DNA of 64,000 nucleotides from Vibrio sp. ES.051 (GCF_002563795.1 NZ_PDJL01000005.1:124001-188000), one strand, 5' to 3'. Shown: positions 29,613 through 39,488, numbered from the stretch's first letter. Translations and numbers: made by a program. The notes: generated by a model not told the origin, from the letters alone.

Positions 29613-29867
29613 ATAAGACAAACCAACTGGTTGTTTTGGTATAACACGATACTTTAGCGGGTTATCTTACCTTACTCTTCTTATGAAGAAGACAAGATAA
29701 TCGCCAAATTTGTCAACGACATGCAATAAGTCTGCATTTAGGCCAAAAAGTTCAGGCACAATTCGGGTAGACTTGATAACTTCATTCAGTTAGCGATAAT
29801 CAGTGCCCTATTTCTCTGTTTTCGTTAATTCCAACAGAGCGCGCTCGATGGCAAAAGGACCGACTAC

Positions 29868-30437
29868 ATGACAGAGCAAGAATACTTTATTGTTCACCAT
29901 AACCTAACCATTAACGTGGAAGCGTTAAGTGCGGACTTTGCTTTGCCAGATGAAGAAACCTTTGTTTCCGAAATTCCCGCGCCTTTTATTGTCGCCAGTG
30001 AATTTAGCCACTTAGACATGCTAGCAGAAAATGCACATTTTGAATTAAAAAACAAAGACTTGAAGCATGTCATTAGCTTACTTGATACACAGAATTCCAA
30101 ACTCAACCTCTTGCTAAGCTTCATGCTTTCGCAACAAGATGAGATTGCACTGAGATTTCAAACGACCCAATTCGGCGCAAGTCAGTTAAGCTACCGCGCC
30201 GATACCGCGCTCGAACCTCAACAGTTAGTGCGTGTAAAGTTGTTCCTAGATCATCCCGCAGCTGCGATTTACTGTTACGCTCAAGTAGAAGAATGTGCCT
30301 CTTCTGAGCAGGGTTTCATCATCACTCTTAGGTATAAAATGCTCAGAGAAGCCGACCAAGACTTACTGATCAAAGCAGCTTTATATCAACAACAAAAACT
30401 TTTACGTCAGCGCTCAATGGAGCGAGATAAAAAATAA
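29868..30437 (+). CDS. PilZ-domain protein
   Basis: 189-residue cytosolic protein, the position-specific neighbour of mfd in vibrios; I believe it corresponds to one of the V. cholerae Plz proteins (PlzB), from memory of gene order. PilZ domains usually bind cyclic di-GMP through RxxxR and (D/N)xSxxG motifs. Here I see only weak echoes (FGASQLSYRADTALEPQQLVRVKLFL), so the ligand site looks degenerate. A role in motility or biofilm control is therefore only possible. It is five bases upstream of mfd, hence likely co-transcribed. Confidence 0.72.
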   Translation: MTEQEYFIVHHNLTINVEALSADFALPDEETFVSEIPAPFIVASEFSHLDMLAENAHFELKNKDLKHVISLLDTQNSKLNLLLSFMLSQQDEIALRFQTTQFGASQLSYRADTALEPQQLVRVKLFLDHPAAAIYCYAQVEECASSEQGFIITLRYKMLREADQDLLIKAALYQQQKLLRQRSMERDKK

Positions 30438-30442
30438 CTCCT

Positions 30443-33400
30443 ATGACAAAAGCAACGATTCTTTCCGTCACCAATCCTTCTGAGCGTGGCGACAAAAAAC
30501 AGCTAGGTAATCTACCGGGCGCGGCTCTGCCTTTGGCGATTGCTGAATTAGCAAAACAGCACACGAGTCACTCGTTACTCGTGGTGCCCGACCCGCAAAT
30601 CGCCTTAAAACTGCAAGCAGAAATTGAGCAGTTTACCGATCATCCCGTAAGCCTTTTCCCTGACTGGGAAACTCTGCCTTACGATAACTTTTCTCCGCAT
30701 CAAGAAATTATTTCTGAACGTATTGCGCGCCTTTACCAACTGCCAAGCCAGCGTAACGGAATTACCATTGTGCCGGTCAGTACCGTTCTGCAGCGCCAGT
30801 CTCCACGTGATTTTTTGTTACAGCACACCTTAATGGTAAAAACGGGCGATCAATTTTCACTCGAAAAGCTGCGAGTGCAACTAGAGAATTCTGGTTACCG
30901 CCATGTGGACCAAGTATTTGGACCGGGTGAATACGCGAGCCGAGGATCGATTCTCGATCTTTACCCGATGGGCAGCACGGATCCTTATCGCATCGATTTC
31001 TTTGATGATGAGATTGATACCATTCGTACGTTCGATCCAGAAAGCCAACGTTCGATTGAAGATATTCAGCAAATCCAATTATTGCCAGCTCATGAGTTCC
31101 CGACGACCAAAGCAGCGATTGAAGACTTCCGGACTCGTTGGCGAACACAATTCGAAGCCCGTCGCGAACCAGAATCTATCTATATGCAGGTTACCAAAGG
31201 AACATGGCCTGCCGGCATCGAATATTGGCAACCACTGTTCTTTGACCACACGGAAACCTTGTTTGAATACTTACCAGAAGATTCACAGATCATCACTTAT
31301 GGTGATATAGAATCAGCGGTAGAGACATTCTTAACAGACGTTGAGTTCCGATACGACCAGAAAAAAATCGACCCATTGCGTCCTCTGCTCGCACCACATC
31401 AACTGTGGTTGAAAAAAGACGAACTGTTCAGCCAGTTAAAGCAGCTACCAATGGCTCAATTAAGCCTTGAGAAAGTTGTTAAGCGTGCTGGTCGACAGAA
31501 TCTAGCCGTTCAGTCACTAGCAGAACTTGGCGTTCAGCAACAAAATAAAGAACCACTCTCACGTCTTCGTCAATTTAGTGAACAATTCACCGGGAAAATC
31601 ATCTTCTCTGTGGAGTCTGAAGGTCGTCGTGAAGCACTGACAGAACTGCTGCAAGGCATTAAAGTTCGCCCCGTCGTGCATCCGTCTTTTTATCAAGCCT
31701 TAGAGTCAAACGACCGCTTCAGTCTCATCCTTGGCGCGGCAGAACACGGCTTCATCCACGACGAGCTGAACTTCGCATTAATTTGCGAAAGTGACTTACT
31801 TGGCGATCGCGTGATCCAACGCCGCCGCAAAGATAAAAAAACGGTCAACAGCGATACGGTCATACGTCATCTTGCCGAACTGAAACCGGGCCAACCTGTT
31901 GTACACATAGACCACGGAATCGGTCGTTATATTGGCCTGCAAACGCTTGAAGCCGGCGGCATGAAAACCGAATACGTCACTCTTGAATATCAAAACGACG
32001 CCAAACTCTATGTCCCTGTTTCGGCACTGAACCTGATCAGTCGTTACTCTGGTGGCGCAGAGGATACAGCGCCACTGCATAAACTCGGTGGAGAAACATG
32101 GGCCAAAGCACGCCGTAAAGCAGCAGAAAAAGTTCGTGATGTGGCAGCCGAGTTACTTGATGTCTACGCCAAGCGTGAACTAAAACCGGGCTTCAAGTTT
32201 GAACTAGATCGCGGCCAATACGCGACTTTCAAAGCAACTTTTCCATTTGAAGAAACTGAAGACCAAGCAATGGCGATCAACGCTGTGCTATCGGATATGT
32301 GTCAAGCGAAAGCCATGGACCGTCTAGTTTGTGGCGATGTGGGCTTTGGTAAAACGGAGGTCGCGATGCGGGCTGCGTTTGTCGCGACAGACAACAGCAA
32401 GCAGGTTGCAGTATTAGTACCGACCACCCTACTCGCTCAGCAGCACTTCGAAAACTTCCGTGACCGCTTTGCCAACTTGCCAATCCGTGTCGAAGTACTT
32501 TCGCGCTTTAAATCCGCTAAAGAGCAAAAAGCCATTTTGCAAGATGTCGAAGACGGTAAGGTCGATATCGTCGTCGGTACACACAAGCTGCTTTCGAGTG
32601 ATATTAAATTTAAAGATCTGGGCTTGTTGATCGTCGATGAAGAGCACCGCTTTGGGGTTCGTCAAAAAGAAAAAGTGAAAGCAATGCGGGCCGATGTCGA
32701 CATCCTCACGCTCACAGCAACGCCAATTCCACGCACCCTCAACATGGCCATGAGCGGCATGCGCGATTTATCGATCATCGCGACACCACCCGCCCGCCGT
32801 TTGGCCATCAAAACTTTTGTTCGACAAAGAGAAGAGCCTATCGTCCGTGAAGCCGTGCTACGTGAAATTATGCGTGGTGGGCAAGTTTACTTCCTGCATA
32901 ATCAGGTCGAAACGATAGAAAAAACCGCTGAGGACTTACAAAAATTGGTACCAGAAGCTCGGATCACCGTCGCTCATGGTCAAATGCGTGAGCGCGAACT
33001 AGAGCAAGTGATGAACGACTTCTACCACCAACGCTTCAATGTTTTGGTGTGTACGACGATCATCGAAACCGGTATCGATGTACCAACCGCCAATACCATT
33101 ATCATGGATCGTGCGGATAACCTCGGTTTGGCGCAACTGCACCAATTGCGGGGCCGTGTTGGTCGCTCTCACCACCAAGCTTATGCTTACTTATTGACAC
33201 CACATCCCAAAGCAATGACTAAGGACGCGATTAAACGCCTCGATGCCATCGCCTCATTGGAAGATCTCGGTGCGGGCTTTACGCTCGCGACGCACGATCT
33301 TGAAATCCGTGGCGCAGGTGAACTGCTAGGTGACGAACAAAGTGGGCAAATTCAATCGGTTGGTTTTACACTTTACATGGAAATGCTTGAACAAGCAGTA

Positions 33401-33904
33401 CAAGCGCTGAAGGAAGGGAAAGAGCCCTCTTTGGATGAACTCCTTCGCGAGCAAACTGAAGTTGAAATGAGAATTCCAGCCCTATTGCCGGACGACTACA
33501 TTCCTGATGTAAACACACGCCTTTCGATGTACAAACGCATTGCCAGCGTAACGAACAGCGAAGAATTGTCGGAACTAAAAGTCGAACTTATCGACCGCTT
33601 TGGTTTACTGCCGGATGCAGCCAAGAATTTATTGGTTGTCTCAGAACTGAAATTTTCCGCAGCTAGCCTAAAAGCGAAAAAGATTGAAGCTTATGATAAA
33701 GGGGGATTTATCGAGTTTTACCCTGATGCTGACATAAATCCTGCGTATTTGGTTAAACTGCTGCAATCACAGCCGCAAAAATTTGCAATGGAAGGTCCAA
33801 CTAAGTTCAAGTTTAGCGTACCATTGGCGGACCGACGCAAACGCATTCAGTTTGTACAAGACTTACTGAATGATTTTAAACAGAACTTATTACCAACGAG
33901 CTAA
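30443..33904 (+). CDS. mfd: Transcription-repair coupling factor
   Basis: 1153-residue SF2 translocase (E. coli Mfd is 1148) that displaces stalled RNA polymerase and recruits UvrA. Order: N-terminal UvrB-like domains (DWETLPYDNFSPHQ, about residues 73-86), CarD-like RNA polymerase interaction domain (about 480-560, starting VHIDHGIGRYIGL), helicase core with Walker A VGFGKTEVAMRA and Walker B DEEHRFGV, TATPIPRTL, the motif-VI region QLHQLRGRVGRSHHQAYAYLL, and a C-terminal TRCF regulatory domain. It follows the PilZ gene by five bases and precedes csiV by seven, so these three form an operon. Confidence 0.96.
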   Translation: MTKATILSVTNPSERGDKKQLGNLPGAALPLAIAELAKQHTSHSLLVVPDPQIALKLQAEIEQFTDHPVSLFPDWETLPYDNFSPHQEIISERIARLYQLPSQRNGITIVPVSTVLQRQSPRDFLLQHTLMVKTGDQFSLEKLRVQLENSGYRHVDQVFGPGEYASRGSILDLYPMGSTDPYRIDFFDDEIDTIRTFDPESQRSIEDIQQIQLLPAHEFPTTKAAIEDFRTRWRTQFEARREPESIYMQVTKGTWPAGIEYWQPLFFDHTETLFEYLPEDSQIITYGDIESAVETFLTDVEFRYDQKKIDPLRPLLAPHQLWLKKDELFSQLKQLPMAQLSLEKVVKRAGRQNLAVQSLAELGVQQQNKEPLSRLRQFSEQFTGKIIFSVESEGRREALTELLQGIKVRPVVHPSFYQALESNDRFSLILGAAEHGFIHDELNFALICESDLLGDRVIQRRRKDKKTVNSDTVIRHLAELKPGQPVVHIDHGIGRYIGLQTLEAGGMKTEYVTLEYQNDAKLYVPVSALNLISRYSGGAEDTAPLHKLGGETWAKARRKAAEKVRDVAAELLDVYAKRELKPGFKFELDRGQYATFKATFPFEETEDQAMAINAVLSDMCQAKAMDRLVCGDVGFGKTEVAMRAAFVATDNSKQVAVLVPTTLLAQQHFENFRDRFANLPIRVEVLSRFKSAKEQKAILQDVEDGKVDIVVGTHKLLSSDIKFKDLGLLIVDEEHRFGVRQKEKVKAMRADVDILTLTATPIPRTLNMAMSGMRDLSIIATPPARRLAIKTFVRQREEPIVREAVLREIMRGGQVYFLHNQVETIEKTAEDLQKLVPEARITVAHGQMRERELEQVMNDFYHQRFNVLVCTTIIETGIDVPTANTIIMDRADNLGLAQLHQLRGRVGRSHHQAYAYLLTPHPKAMTKDAIKRLDAIASLEDLGAGFTLATHDLEIRGAGELLGDEQSGQIQSVGFTLYMEMLEQAVQALKEGKEPSLDELLREQTEVEMRIPALLPDDYIPDVNTRLSMYKRIASVTNSEELSELKVELIDRFGLLPDAAKNLLVVSELKFSAASLKAKKIEAYDKGGFIEFYPDADINPAYLVKLLQSQPQKFAMEGPTKFKFSVPLADRRKRIQFVQDLLNDFKQNLLPTS

Positions 33905-33911
33905 TAGTCGA

Positions 33912-34682
33912 ATGAGAATACTGATCCCGTTATTACTTCTATGTGTCTCTATGCCCTCTTGGGCACAGCGTCAGTTTGATATTGAAGTGATCATTTTCAA
34001 GCGAGCAGTCGACGTAGAAAACACCACTGAGGCTTGGCCCAATCAACTGCCAAAAATCGACATGGTGAATGTCGGCAGTTTAGAGAGTGAATCTTACCGT
34101 CGCTCTAAAGGCGTTACGCTGCTGCCTCGTTCTTCTTTTCTTCTAAACGAACAGGAATCGGCACTTAACAATCACGCGGGGTTTAAAGTACTTAAACACG
34201 TGGCGTGGCGTCAAGGTGACCAAGGTAGGTCTAGTGCGCCTATCTTCCGCATCGTTGGTGGGCGTGATTTCTCCAACTCTTATCTTCCTGACGGTAGCCC
34301 TATTAATAGCAGCAACCAGACACTTTCTCGTGACGGTTACAGTGAAGAAACTATCAATGGTCCTCTGTATGAGCTAGATGGCAGACTCCAAATCTATGTA
34401 CAGCATTATCTATTCGCCGAGACAACTCTAGACCTTCGTGAGCCGAGTATTCGAGAAGTACGTTTTGAGCCAACCTTAATAGAACAATCAACAAACCAGC
34501 TTGGTGAAGTGGACGGCAACGTTCAGGTCGGCAACTTAGCGGAAATATCACCGACAATAACGGAAGAAAAATTCCTCAAAAGTTACCGAATGGATCAAAA
34601 GCGTCGTATGCGTAGTAGCGAAACTCACTATCTAGACAACCCATTGATGGGAATGATCATTCAAGTTCGTCGTGTTGAATAA
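33912..34682 (+). CDS. csiV: CsiV family periplasmic peptidoglycan-binding protein
   Basis: 256-residue periplasmic protein. I start at the ATG at 33912, giving a clear signal peptide (MRILIPLLLLCVSMPSWA) before QRQFDIEVIIFKRAVD, the hallmark opening of the CsiV family (DUF2803, PF10972). In V. cholerae, CsiV is needed for cell-shape integrity and activates PBP1a through LpoA, especially during growth with D-amino acids. An upstream in-frame start at 33870 lies inside mfd and lacks a signal peptide. It is seven bases after mfd, so co-transcribed, and is followed by a terminator. It complements LpoB encoded 4 kb away. Confidence 0.85.
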   Translation: MRILIPLLLLCVSMPSWAQRQFDIEVIIFKRAVDVENTTEAWPNQLPKIDMVNVGSLESESYRRSKGVTLLPRSSFLLNEQESALNNHAGFKVLKHVAWRQGDQGRSSAPIFRIVGGRDFSNSYLPDGSPINSSNQTLSRDGYSEETINGPLYELDGRLQIYVQHYLFAETTLDLREPSIREVRFEPTLIEQSTNQLGEVDGNVQVGNLAEISPTITEEKFLKSYRMDQKRRMRSSETHYLDNPLMGMIIQVRRVE

Positions 34683-34690
34683 ACGCTAAC

Positions 34691-34734
34691 AAAAACCAAG
34701 CGCAGCACCCAGCATTTCTGCGCTTGGTTTTATC
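34691..34734 (+). terminator. Terminator of the mfd-csiV operon
   Basis: AAAACCAAGCGCAG / CTGCGCTTGGTTTT stem with a 12-base loop and a moderate T-run, about ten bases after the csiV stop. Confidence 0.85.
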
Positions 34735-34845
34735 TCGAATTTAATACCAATTGCAGTAAATAACGAATCATCCTCACTGATTACCAATACGCCATCACGG
34801 CGTTATAATTTTTGGGTTGATATAACATGGAAGCTGTATCAATTC

Positions 34846-35397
34846 ATGAGTCCAGATTTTGAAATCATTGCTCCTCGCTTAGCGCTGAAACTCATTCCTT
34901 CCGAAGACGCTCATACGTTGCAACGTTTGCTCTCCGAGTCCCCGTCTCTTCACCAATGGCTTGATTGGTGCGATGCAAACGTCACTTTAAAAAATGCACA
35001 AGACTTTTTACTGGCGACTCGCTTAAATTGGGTGAAAACCGAAGCGTTCGGTTTCGGCATTTATGAGCGGGCGACTAACACGCTGGTTGGTATGGTAGCC
35101 GTTAACGAGTTCTACCATACTTTTAACATGGCCAGTATGGGGTACTGGGTGGCAGACCGCTACCAACGGCAAGGTTATGCGCAAGAAGCTGTCCGAGCAT
35201 TAGCCGAATTCTGCTTTGCTAAACTGAATCTCACACGCTTAGAAATCGTTTGTGACCCGAACAACTCCGCGAGCCAAACTTTGATCGAATCCGTCGGTGC
35301 GCAAAAAGAGACGATTGCTCGTAATCGCTTTATTTTCCATGGTAAGCCTAAAGACGGCGTCGTCTACTCTCTACTACCGCATGATTTGACTAAATAA
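34846..35397 (+). CDS. GNAT acetyltransferase of the RimJ/RimL type
   Basis: 183-residue N-acetyltransferase. The acetyl-CoA pocket motif is visible as DRYQRQGYAQEAVRALAEFCF (Q/RxxGxG/A type, about residues 105-125), followed by LNLTRLEIVCDPNNSASQTLIESVGAQKE, the typical RimL-like region with NxxS. Such enzymes acetylate N-termini of ribosomal proteins (L7/L12) or other substrates; the substrate here is unknown. The ribosome site is poor and the start is chosen because it gives the family's usual length. Terminator at 35396. Confidence 0.82.
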   Translation: MSPDFEIIAPRLALKLIPSEDAHTLQRLLSESPSLHQWLDWCDANVTLKNAQDFLLATRLNWVKTEAFGFGIYERATNTLVGMVAVNEFYHTFNMASMGYWVADRYQRQGYAQEAVRALAEFCFAKLNLTRLEIVCDPNNSASQTLIESVGAQKETIARNRFIFHGKPKDGVVYSLLPHDLTK

Positions 35398-35427
35398 AAA
35401 AGCCACCGATGCGGTGGCTTTTTTCTA
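35396..35427. terminator. Bidirectional terminator between the GNAT gene and ndh
   Basis: AAAAAGCCACCG / CGGTGGCTTTTT stem with a three-base loop. Convergent genes on both sides. Confidence 0.9.
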
Positions 35428-35440
35428 TCTACTATAAATA

Positions 35441-36730
35441 TCAGTGTAATTTCAAGTTAGGACGAAGCACGCGGTTAATGCGACCAACCAGCATCATCAA
35501 ACCTGTCTTAATAATGCCGTGCAGTGCCACTAAATGCATTCGATAGAGCGAGATGTAGACCACACGAGCAATACGCCCCTCTACCATCATAGAGCCTTTA
35601 GTTAGGTTGCCCATCAAACTGCCGACAGTCGAAAAGCGACTTAGAGACACCAATGAACCGTGGTCTTTGTATACGTAGTCTTTCAGCTCGCGGTCGTTAA
35701 TTTTAGCCACAATGTTACTGAATGCTTGGCTTGCCATTTGATGCGCTGCTTGCGCTCGAGGTGGCACAAAAGAGCCATCTTTCTGCGTACACTGGGCGAG
35801 ATCACCAATAACGAAAATATCGTCATCACGTGTCGTTTGTAGCGTGCTTTTCACTACTAGTTGGTTAATGCGGTTAGTTTCTAGGCCAGCAATATCTTTA
35901 ATGAAATCTGGCGCTTTAATACCTGCCGCCCACACCATTATTTGCGCTGGGATTTTTTCACCATCTTTCGTCGTTAACCCATCTTTCTCTGCCTTTGTTA
36001 CCATCGTAGCCGTACGAACATTTACACCAAGCTTTACTAGTTCTTGGTGGGCCGCAGAAGAAATACGTGGAGGAAGCGCAGGTAAAATACGCTCGCCAGC
36101 TTCAATAAGATTGACGTTTAACTTACTAGAGTCCAAGTCACCAAACCCATAAGTACGCAATTCTTTTACTGCGTTGTGTAGCTCTGCAGATAGCTCAACA
36201 CCAGTCGCACCCGCACCAACAATCGCAATGTCAACTGTACCGTTACCGTTTTTTGCGTGCAGTTTTAGGAACTCATTGTTCATTTCACGGCGGAAACGAT
36301 GCGCTTGCTCAGGACTGTCTAGGAAAATACAGTTCTCCCGAACTCCAGGAGTATTGAAATCGTTTGATGTGGAGCCTATCGCCATCACTAGAATATCGTA
36401 TTCTAGTTCACGGCTAGGCATAAGAAGTTCACCGTGTTCATCTTTAAGCTCACTTAAAATGATCACTTTACGTTCACGGTCAATGTCTTGAAGGCTACCC
36501 ATTTGGAAGTCGAAGCTATGATTTTTTGCATGAGCGCGGTAGCTCAATGCGTCAACACCTTCATCCAACGAACCGGTTGCTACTTCATGTAACAATGGTT
36601 TCCATAAGTGGCTCGCTTTACGGTCAACTAACGTGATTTTCGCACGATTCTTACGACCAAGAGTGCGACCAAGCTTAGTTGCCAACTCAAGGCCACCAGC
36701 ACCGCCACCTACAACGATAATGCGTGTCAC
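35441..36730 (-). CDS. ndh: Type II NADH:quinone oxidoreductase
   Basis: 429-residue membrane-associated flavoprotein that oxidises NADH without proton pumping. FAD-binding [14 protein letters not shown] at the N-terminus, the NADH-binding [14 protein letters not shown] (around residue 173), and the flavin-domain FVIGDLAQC (about 307-315). The C-terminus has amphipathic helices for membrane docking. Length close to E. coli Ndh (434). Two FNR-like boxes lie upstream (36894 and 36976); E. coli ndh is FNR-repressed in anaerobiosis, so the same control is likely. It sits in the E. coli-like cluster hinT, ycfL, lpoB, thiK, ycfP, ndh. Confidence 0.95.
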   Translation of the reverse strand: MTRIIVVGGGAGGLELATKLGRTLGRKNRAKITLVDRKASHLWKPLLHEVATGSLDEGVDALSYRAHAKNHSFDFQMGSLQDIDRERKVIILSELKDEHGELLMPSRELEYDILVMAIGSTSNDFNTPGVRENCIFLDSPEQAHRFRREMNNEFLKLHAKNGNGTVDIAIVGAGATGVELSAELHNAVKELRTYGFGDLDSSKLNVNLIEAGERILPALPPRISSAAHQELVKLGVNVRTATMVTKAEKDGLTTKDGEKIPAQIMVWAAGIKAPDFIKDIAGLETNRINQLVVKSTLQTTRDDDIFVIGDLAQCTQKDGSFVPPRAQAAHQMASQAFSNIVAKINDRELKDYVYKDHGSLVSLSRFSTVGSLMGNLTKGSMMVEGRIARVVYISLYRMHLVALHGIIKTGLMMLVGRINRVLRPNLKLH

Positions 36731-36893
36731 AATGATTTTCCTCTACAAAAATGAATATATGGGGTTCAGCTCGATACTTTACTCACCGTCTTTCTGTGGC
36801 ATGCATCCAACCGATGAATTTTTGGTTGTTAGAGGTGTCTCAATTTATTTGGATTAAAAATTTCGCCTGATTTTTTCTTTATTTATCAATAAA

Positions 36894-36907
36894 TTGATAA
36901 AAATCGA
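36894..36907. promoter_or_regulatory. FNR-like box 1 upstream of ndh
   Basis: TTGATaaaaATCGA, nine of ten specified bases of the FNR consensus. Centre about 170 bases before the ndh start. Confidence 0.55.
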
Positions 36908-36975
36908 CAGACTCATCTGGCACGCATACGACGCCAGAATTTGTGGGCAAGTTTCTTACTCGCTCTCAATTTTTT

Positions 36976-36989
36976 TTGATATTTATCAA
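36976..36989. promoter_or_regulatory. FNR box 2 upstream of ndh (perfect consensus)
   Basis: TTGATatttATCAA, ten of ten. Its centre is 82 bases from box 1. Paired sites recall the two FNR sites that repress ndh in E. coli, although spacing differs from that case as far as I recall. Confidence 0.65.
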
Positions 36990-37247
36990 ATTATTTTAGT
37001 TTGGTTCATTATATAGAGCCATATTTTGAAGGCAACCAAAATCCTTTTAACGTATACGGATTGACTATTTTTCGACTACTTTATAGCAAAATGCCCGTGC
37101 CACAGAATGAATCAATCACAAAACAATAAGAAAAGCACAATATTGAGGTTTCGACATCGCGAGAATGTAAGCTGCAAAAGGGAACAAAGAGGAAGTGATA
37201 CCCTACACCAAAATATCGTCAAGATACTTGGAAATTAGTGTTCGAAG

Positions 37248-37281
37248 AGTAAAACAGCACTTGGTGAAGTGCTGTTTTACT
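37248..37281. terminator. Terminator downstream of ycfP
   Basis: AGTAAAACAGCACTT / AAGTGCTGTTTTACT, a perfect 15-base stem with a four-base loop, 12 bases after the ycfP stop. It has T-rich arms in both directions. Confidence 0.8.
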
Positions 37282-37292
37282 CAATACAAGCG

Positions 37293-37832
37293 CTAAGTAT
37301 TTTTGAATTCTTTCATCATCTGTAAGTGATGAGAAATTTTTGTAAACTTGTGAGATTGTGTTTCATCCCAAATAATTGGGTAATATTTCTCTAATTCTGC
37401 CGCTGTTTTTTCATTATCATGAACTTCATCATCTCTCGACAAGATGACTAAACAATGCGCCTGATTTTTAACGCGGAACTGGTCGACACATTTCGTTGCA
37501 ATATCTTCGTATTCTTCAGGGCGATCTATCCGTCCAGCCATGTTTTTCCCTGGGTGCAAGTTCGGATTGAACATCACTTGTTTAATGCCGCAGAGAAAAC
37601 CAATGCGCTCTGACCAATACCCCCCTAGACCGACCCCACAAATTAATGGATCAGGATCGTCGGATTGCTCAATCACTTTCGACACCTCTTTAAGAAGATG
37701 TTGCATGTCGTGCTTTGGATGAAGTGTGCTGTAATTAATGAAACGTACGTCGTCGTCGATGAATTGCAATTGAAGCACTTTTTCGTGGTTACCTGGGCTT
37801 GTACTATCAAAGCCGTGCAAGTAAATAATCAT
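37293..37832 (-). CDS. ycfP: YcfP family alpha/beta hydrolase-like protein
   Basis: 179-residue protein of the UPF0227/YcfP family (E. coli YcfP is 180): [23 protein letters not shown] at the N-terminus, the nucleophile-elbow region [29 protein letters not shown], and the C-terminal [10 protein letters not shown]. The usual serine nucleophile (GxSxG) is replaced here by GVGLGG, as in the family's weak esterase consensus, so catalysis is uncertain. Function unknown. It follows thiK by 75 bases in the conserved cluster. NagZ, which lies between thiK and ycfP in E. coli, is absent here. Confidence 0.88.
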   Translation of the reverse strand: MIIYLHGFDSTSPGNHEKVLQLQFIDDDVRFINYSTLHPKHDMQHLLKEVSKVIEQSDDPDPLICGVGLGGYWSERIGFLCGIKQVMFNPNLHPGKNMAGRIDRPEEYEDIATKCVDQFRVKNQAHCLVILSRDDEVHDNEKTAAELEKYYPIIWDETQSHKFTKISHHLQMMKEFKNT

Positions 37833-37907
37833 ATGTACCTCTCCCTGTATGTCGCTGGTACTTGCCTTAAAACTACCACTATTTCCTTATACTTAAAGGG
37901 GGAAATA

Positions 37908-38789
37908 TTACGGATTCTCAAAACAGTGATCTTCTATACACAATGCGGCTTTACACTCATGTGCACTGTTTAAGTATTGCTCATCCTCCCACAATTTATA
38001 AGCGAGTAGATACCAAAGCATCGCCATAACTAGCGTTCTTGGTTGCCACGCCTGCACACCAGCTAACCAAATAGAGGGGTCTTCGATGTCTCGGAGTTGG
38101 CAATATTGTGTCACTGCGTCTTCAATGGGCGCACCAGCAACTTGTAAAGTCAACGTCAAATCCAGCCTAGGATCGGCTAAGCCAGCGTATTCCCAATCAA
38201 TCACTTTAACACCATCCGCCCCTCTAACAAGGTTATAGCAGCCTAAGTCAAAGTGGCAAAGCGCTAATGGAACGGTATCGATACTCGGCTCCGTCCGCCA
38301 CTTCAAGTACAGAGATTCAAACTCTGTTCCAGCATATTGATCATCAAGTTCAAGCCAATAGTGATCAATACGTGCGATGTACGAGAACGGAACTAACGGA
38401 ATTGTATTGACCGGGTGTTGATGAATTGTTACTGCTATCGTCAATAGCTCATTCAACTCAATACCTAAGTCCGTTAATACTTGCCCTTCTAACCACTGCA
38501 CCAGTAAACCTTGTTCGTGCACAAAAATCGGTTTTGGCCCAATATTGAGTGAGGAAATGGCATTCAGCACCTGATATTCGTTATGACGAGAAATCGAAAA
38601 AGCCTTACATACTTGACTGGTCGGGCGCCAGACATATGCAAGGCCTTGAGAAGACTCCAACCGCCAACAACGGTTGGTTAAGCCGCCCGTAACGGTTTGT
38701 ACTTTTACTGGGGGCTCAGTAAAGAAGCCATCGAGAGCATTAAGACTCGGATCTAACTGTTTTGCTGGTTGCCAAGAAAACCATGCCAT
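37908..38789 (-). CDS. thiK: Aminoglycoside phosphotransferase-fold kinase, probable thiamine kinase ThiK
   Basis: 293-residue APH-type kinase. The ATP-binding region has GGLTNRCWRLES (residues near 35-46), the catalytic loop is CHFDLGCYNLVR, and the metal-binding IDWEYAGLADPRLDL. Position next to lpoB and ycfP matches E. coli thiK (ycfN), which phosphorylates thiamine in the salvage route to thiamine diphosphate. A choline-kinase-like relative is the alternative. It follows lpoB by 24 bases. Confidence 0.78.
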   Translation of the reverse strand: MAWFSWQPAKQLDPSLNALDGFFTEPPVKVQTVTGGLTNRCWRLESSQGLAYVWRPTSQVCKAFSISRHNEYQVLNAISSLNIGPKPIFVHEQGLLVQWLEGQVLTDLGIELNELLTIAVTIHQHPVNTIPLVPFSYIARIDHYWLELDDQYAGTEFESLYLKWRTEPSIDTVPLALCHFDLGCYNLVRGADGVKVIDWEYAGLADPRLDLTLTLQVAGAPIEDAVTQYCQLRDIEDPSIWLAGVQAWQPRTLVMAMLWYLLAYKLWEDEQYLNSAHECKAALCIEDHCFENP

Positions 38790-38813
38790 TGATGACTTCT
38801 CCCTCGTTATCGA

Positions 38814-39404
38814 TTAAAGACCAAATAGGCTCTTCGATTGCGCTTTACGGATTTCCGTTTCATCTGCCCATTCAATCAGACCTGTTTCTAAGTCCATTAG
38901 GCGCATTGTCATCTTATAGTATACGTCTTTATCGCTACCCGCATTTTTTACGATGCTCGATAAGTTACCGTAAAGCATGTACTGAGCACCGACCATTTTA
39001 CCAAACTGAATTGCAGTACTTTGGTTGACTAACTCATCCGTGTTTTGGAAGTTAAGTTGTTCTCGCACAGACTCCACTCGTCCCATATCAACAAAACGGA
39101 ATTTACCTGAATTCAACATCTTCGTTGAAATAGTGTCAGTGATAGACTCCGTATCAATATGCTCACTGGTTTTGTTCTTAATGCGCTCAACAAAAACGAT
39201 AGGACGTTGGTCACGAGTAATTGCCGCGACAGAACCCGACATCATCATGCTATCAACCATTTCAGCTGCAATGGTTTGTAAATCTGTTGAGCCAAAATCG
39301 ATAGTCGTGGTTTCTGTTGCTTGCGCATCGCCGTAAGAGACTTTGTTAGAACAGCCACCTAAAATGACGGCAAGACCTAAAAGAGCAATAATACTTTTTT
39401 TCAT
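38814..39404 (-). CDS. lpoB: Penicillin-binding protein activator LpoB
   Basis: 196-residue outer-membrane lipoprotein. Signal peptide with lipobox VILGGC (Cys about residue 18), then a short linker and the LpoB domain: MVDSMMMSGSVAAITRDQRPIVFVERIKNKTSEHIDT and KFRFVDMGRVESVREQLNFQ. In E. coli, LpoB spans the periplasm to stimulate the glycan polymerase PBP1B. The disordered linker here is short compared with E. coli LpoB, as is usual in vibrios. It belongs to the ycfL-lpoB-thiK run. Confidence 0.9.
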   Translation of the reverse strand: MKKSIIALLGLAVILGGCSNKVSYGDAQATETTTIDFGSTDLQTIAAEMVDSMMMSGSVAAITRDQRPIVFVERIKNKTSEHIDTESITDTISTKMLNSGKFRFVDMGRVESVREQLNFQNTDELVNQSTAIQFGKMVGAQYMLYGNLSSIVKNAGSDKDVYYKMTMRLMDLETGLIEWADETEIRKAQSKSLFGL

Positions 39405-39488
39405 GAGAGTTCCTTAGTTGTTCAATACCAGCGCATCGTTAGCGCGGCAGCTGCGGCAGAGCCGTAAGTTTATTAAAGGCGTGTTGAC

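Larger units (their letters stand above)
36731..37292. other. ndh upstream region (562 bases)
   Basis: Long AT-rich spacer between ndh and ycfP, which are on the same strand. It includes two FNR-like boxes and the ycfP terminator at 37248. I see no open reading frame with a family-like translation. The length and the two boxes suggest more than one promoter for ndh. Confidence 0.5.
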
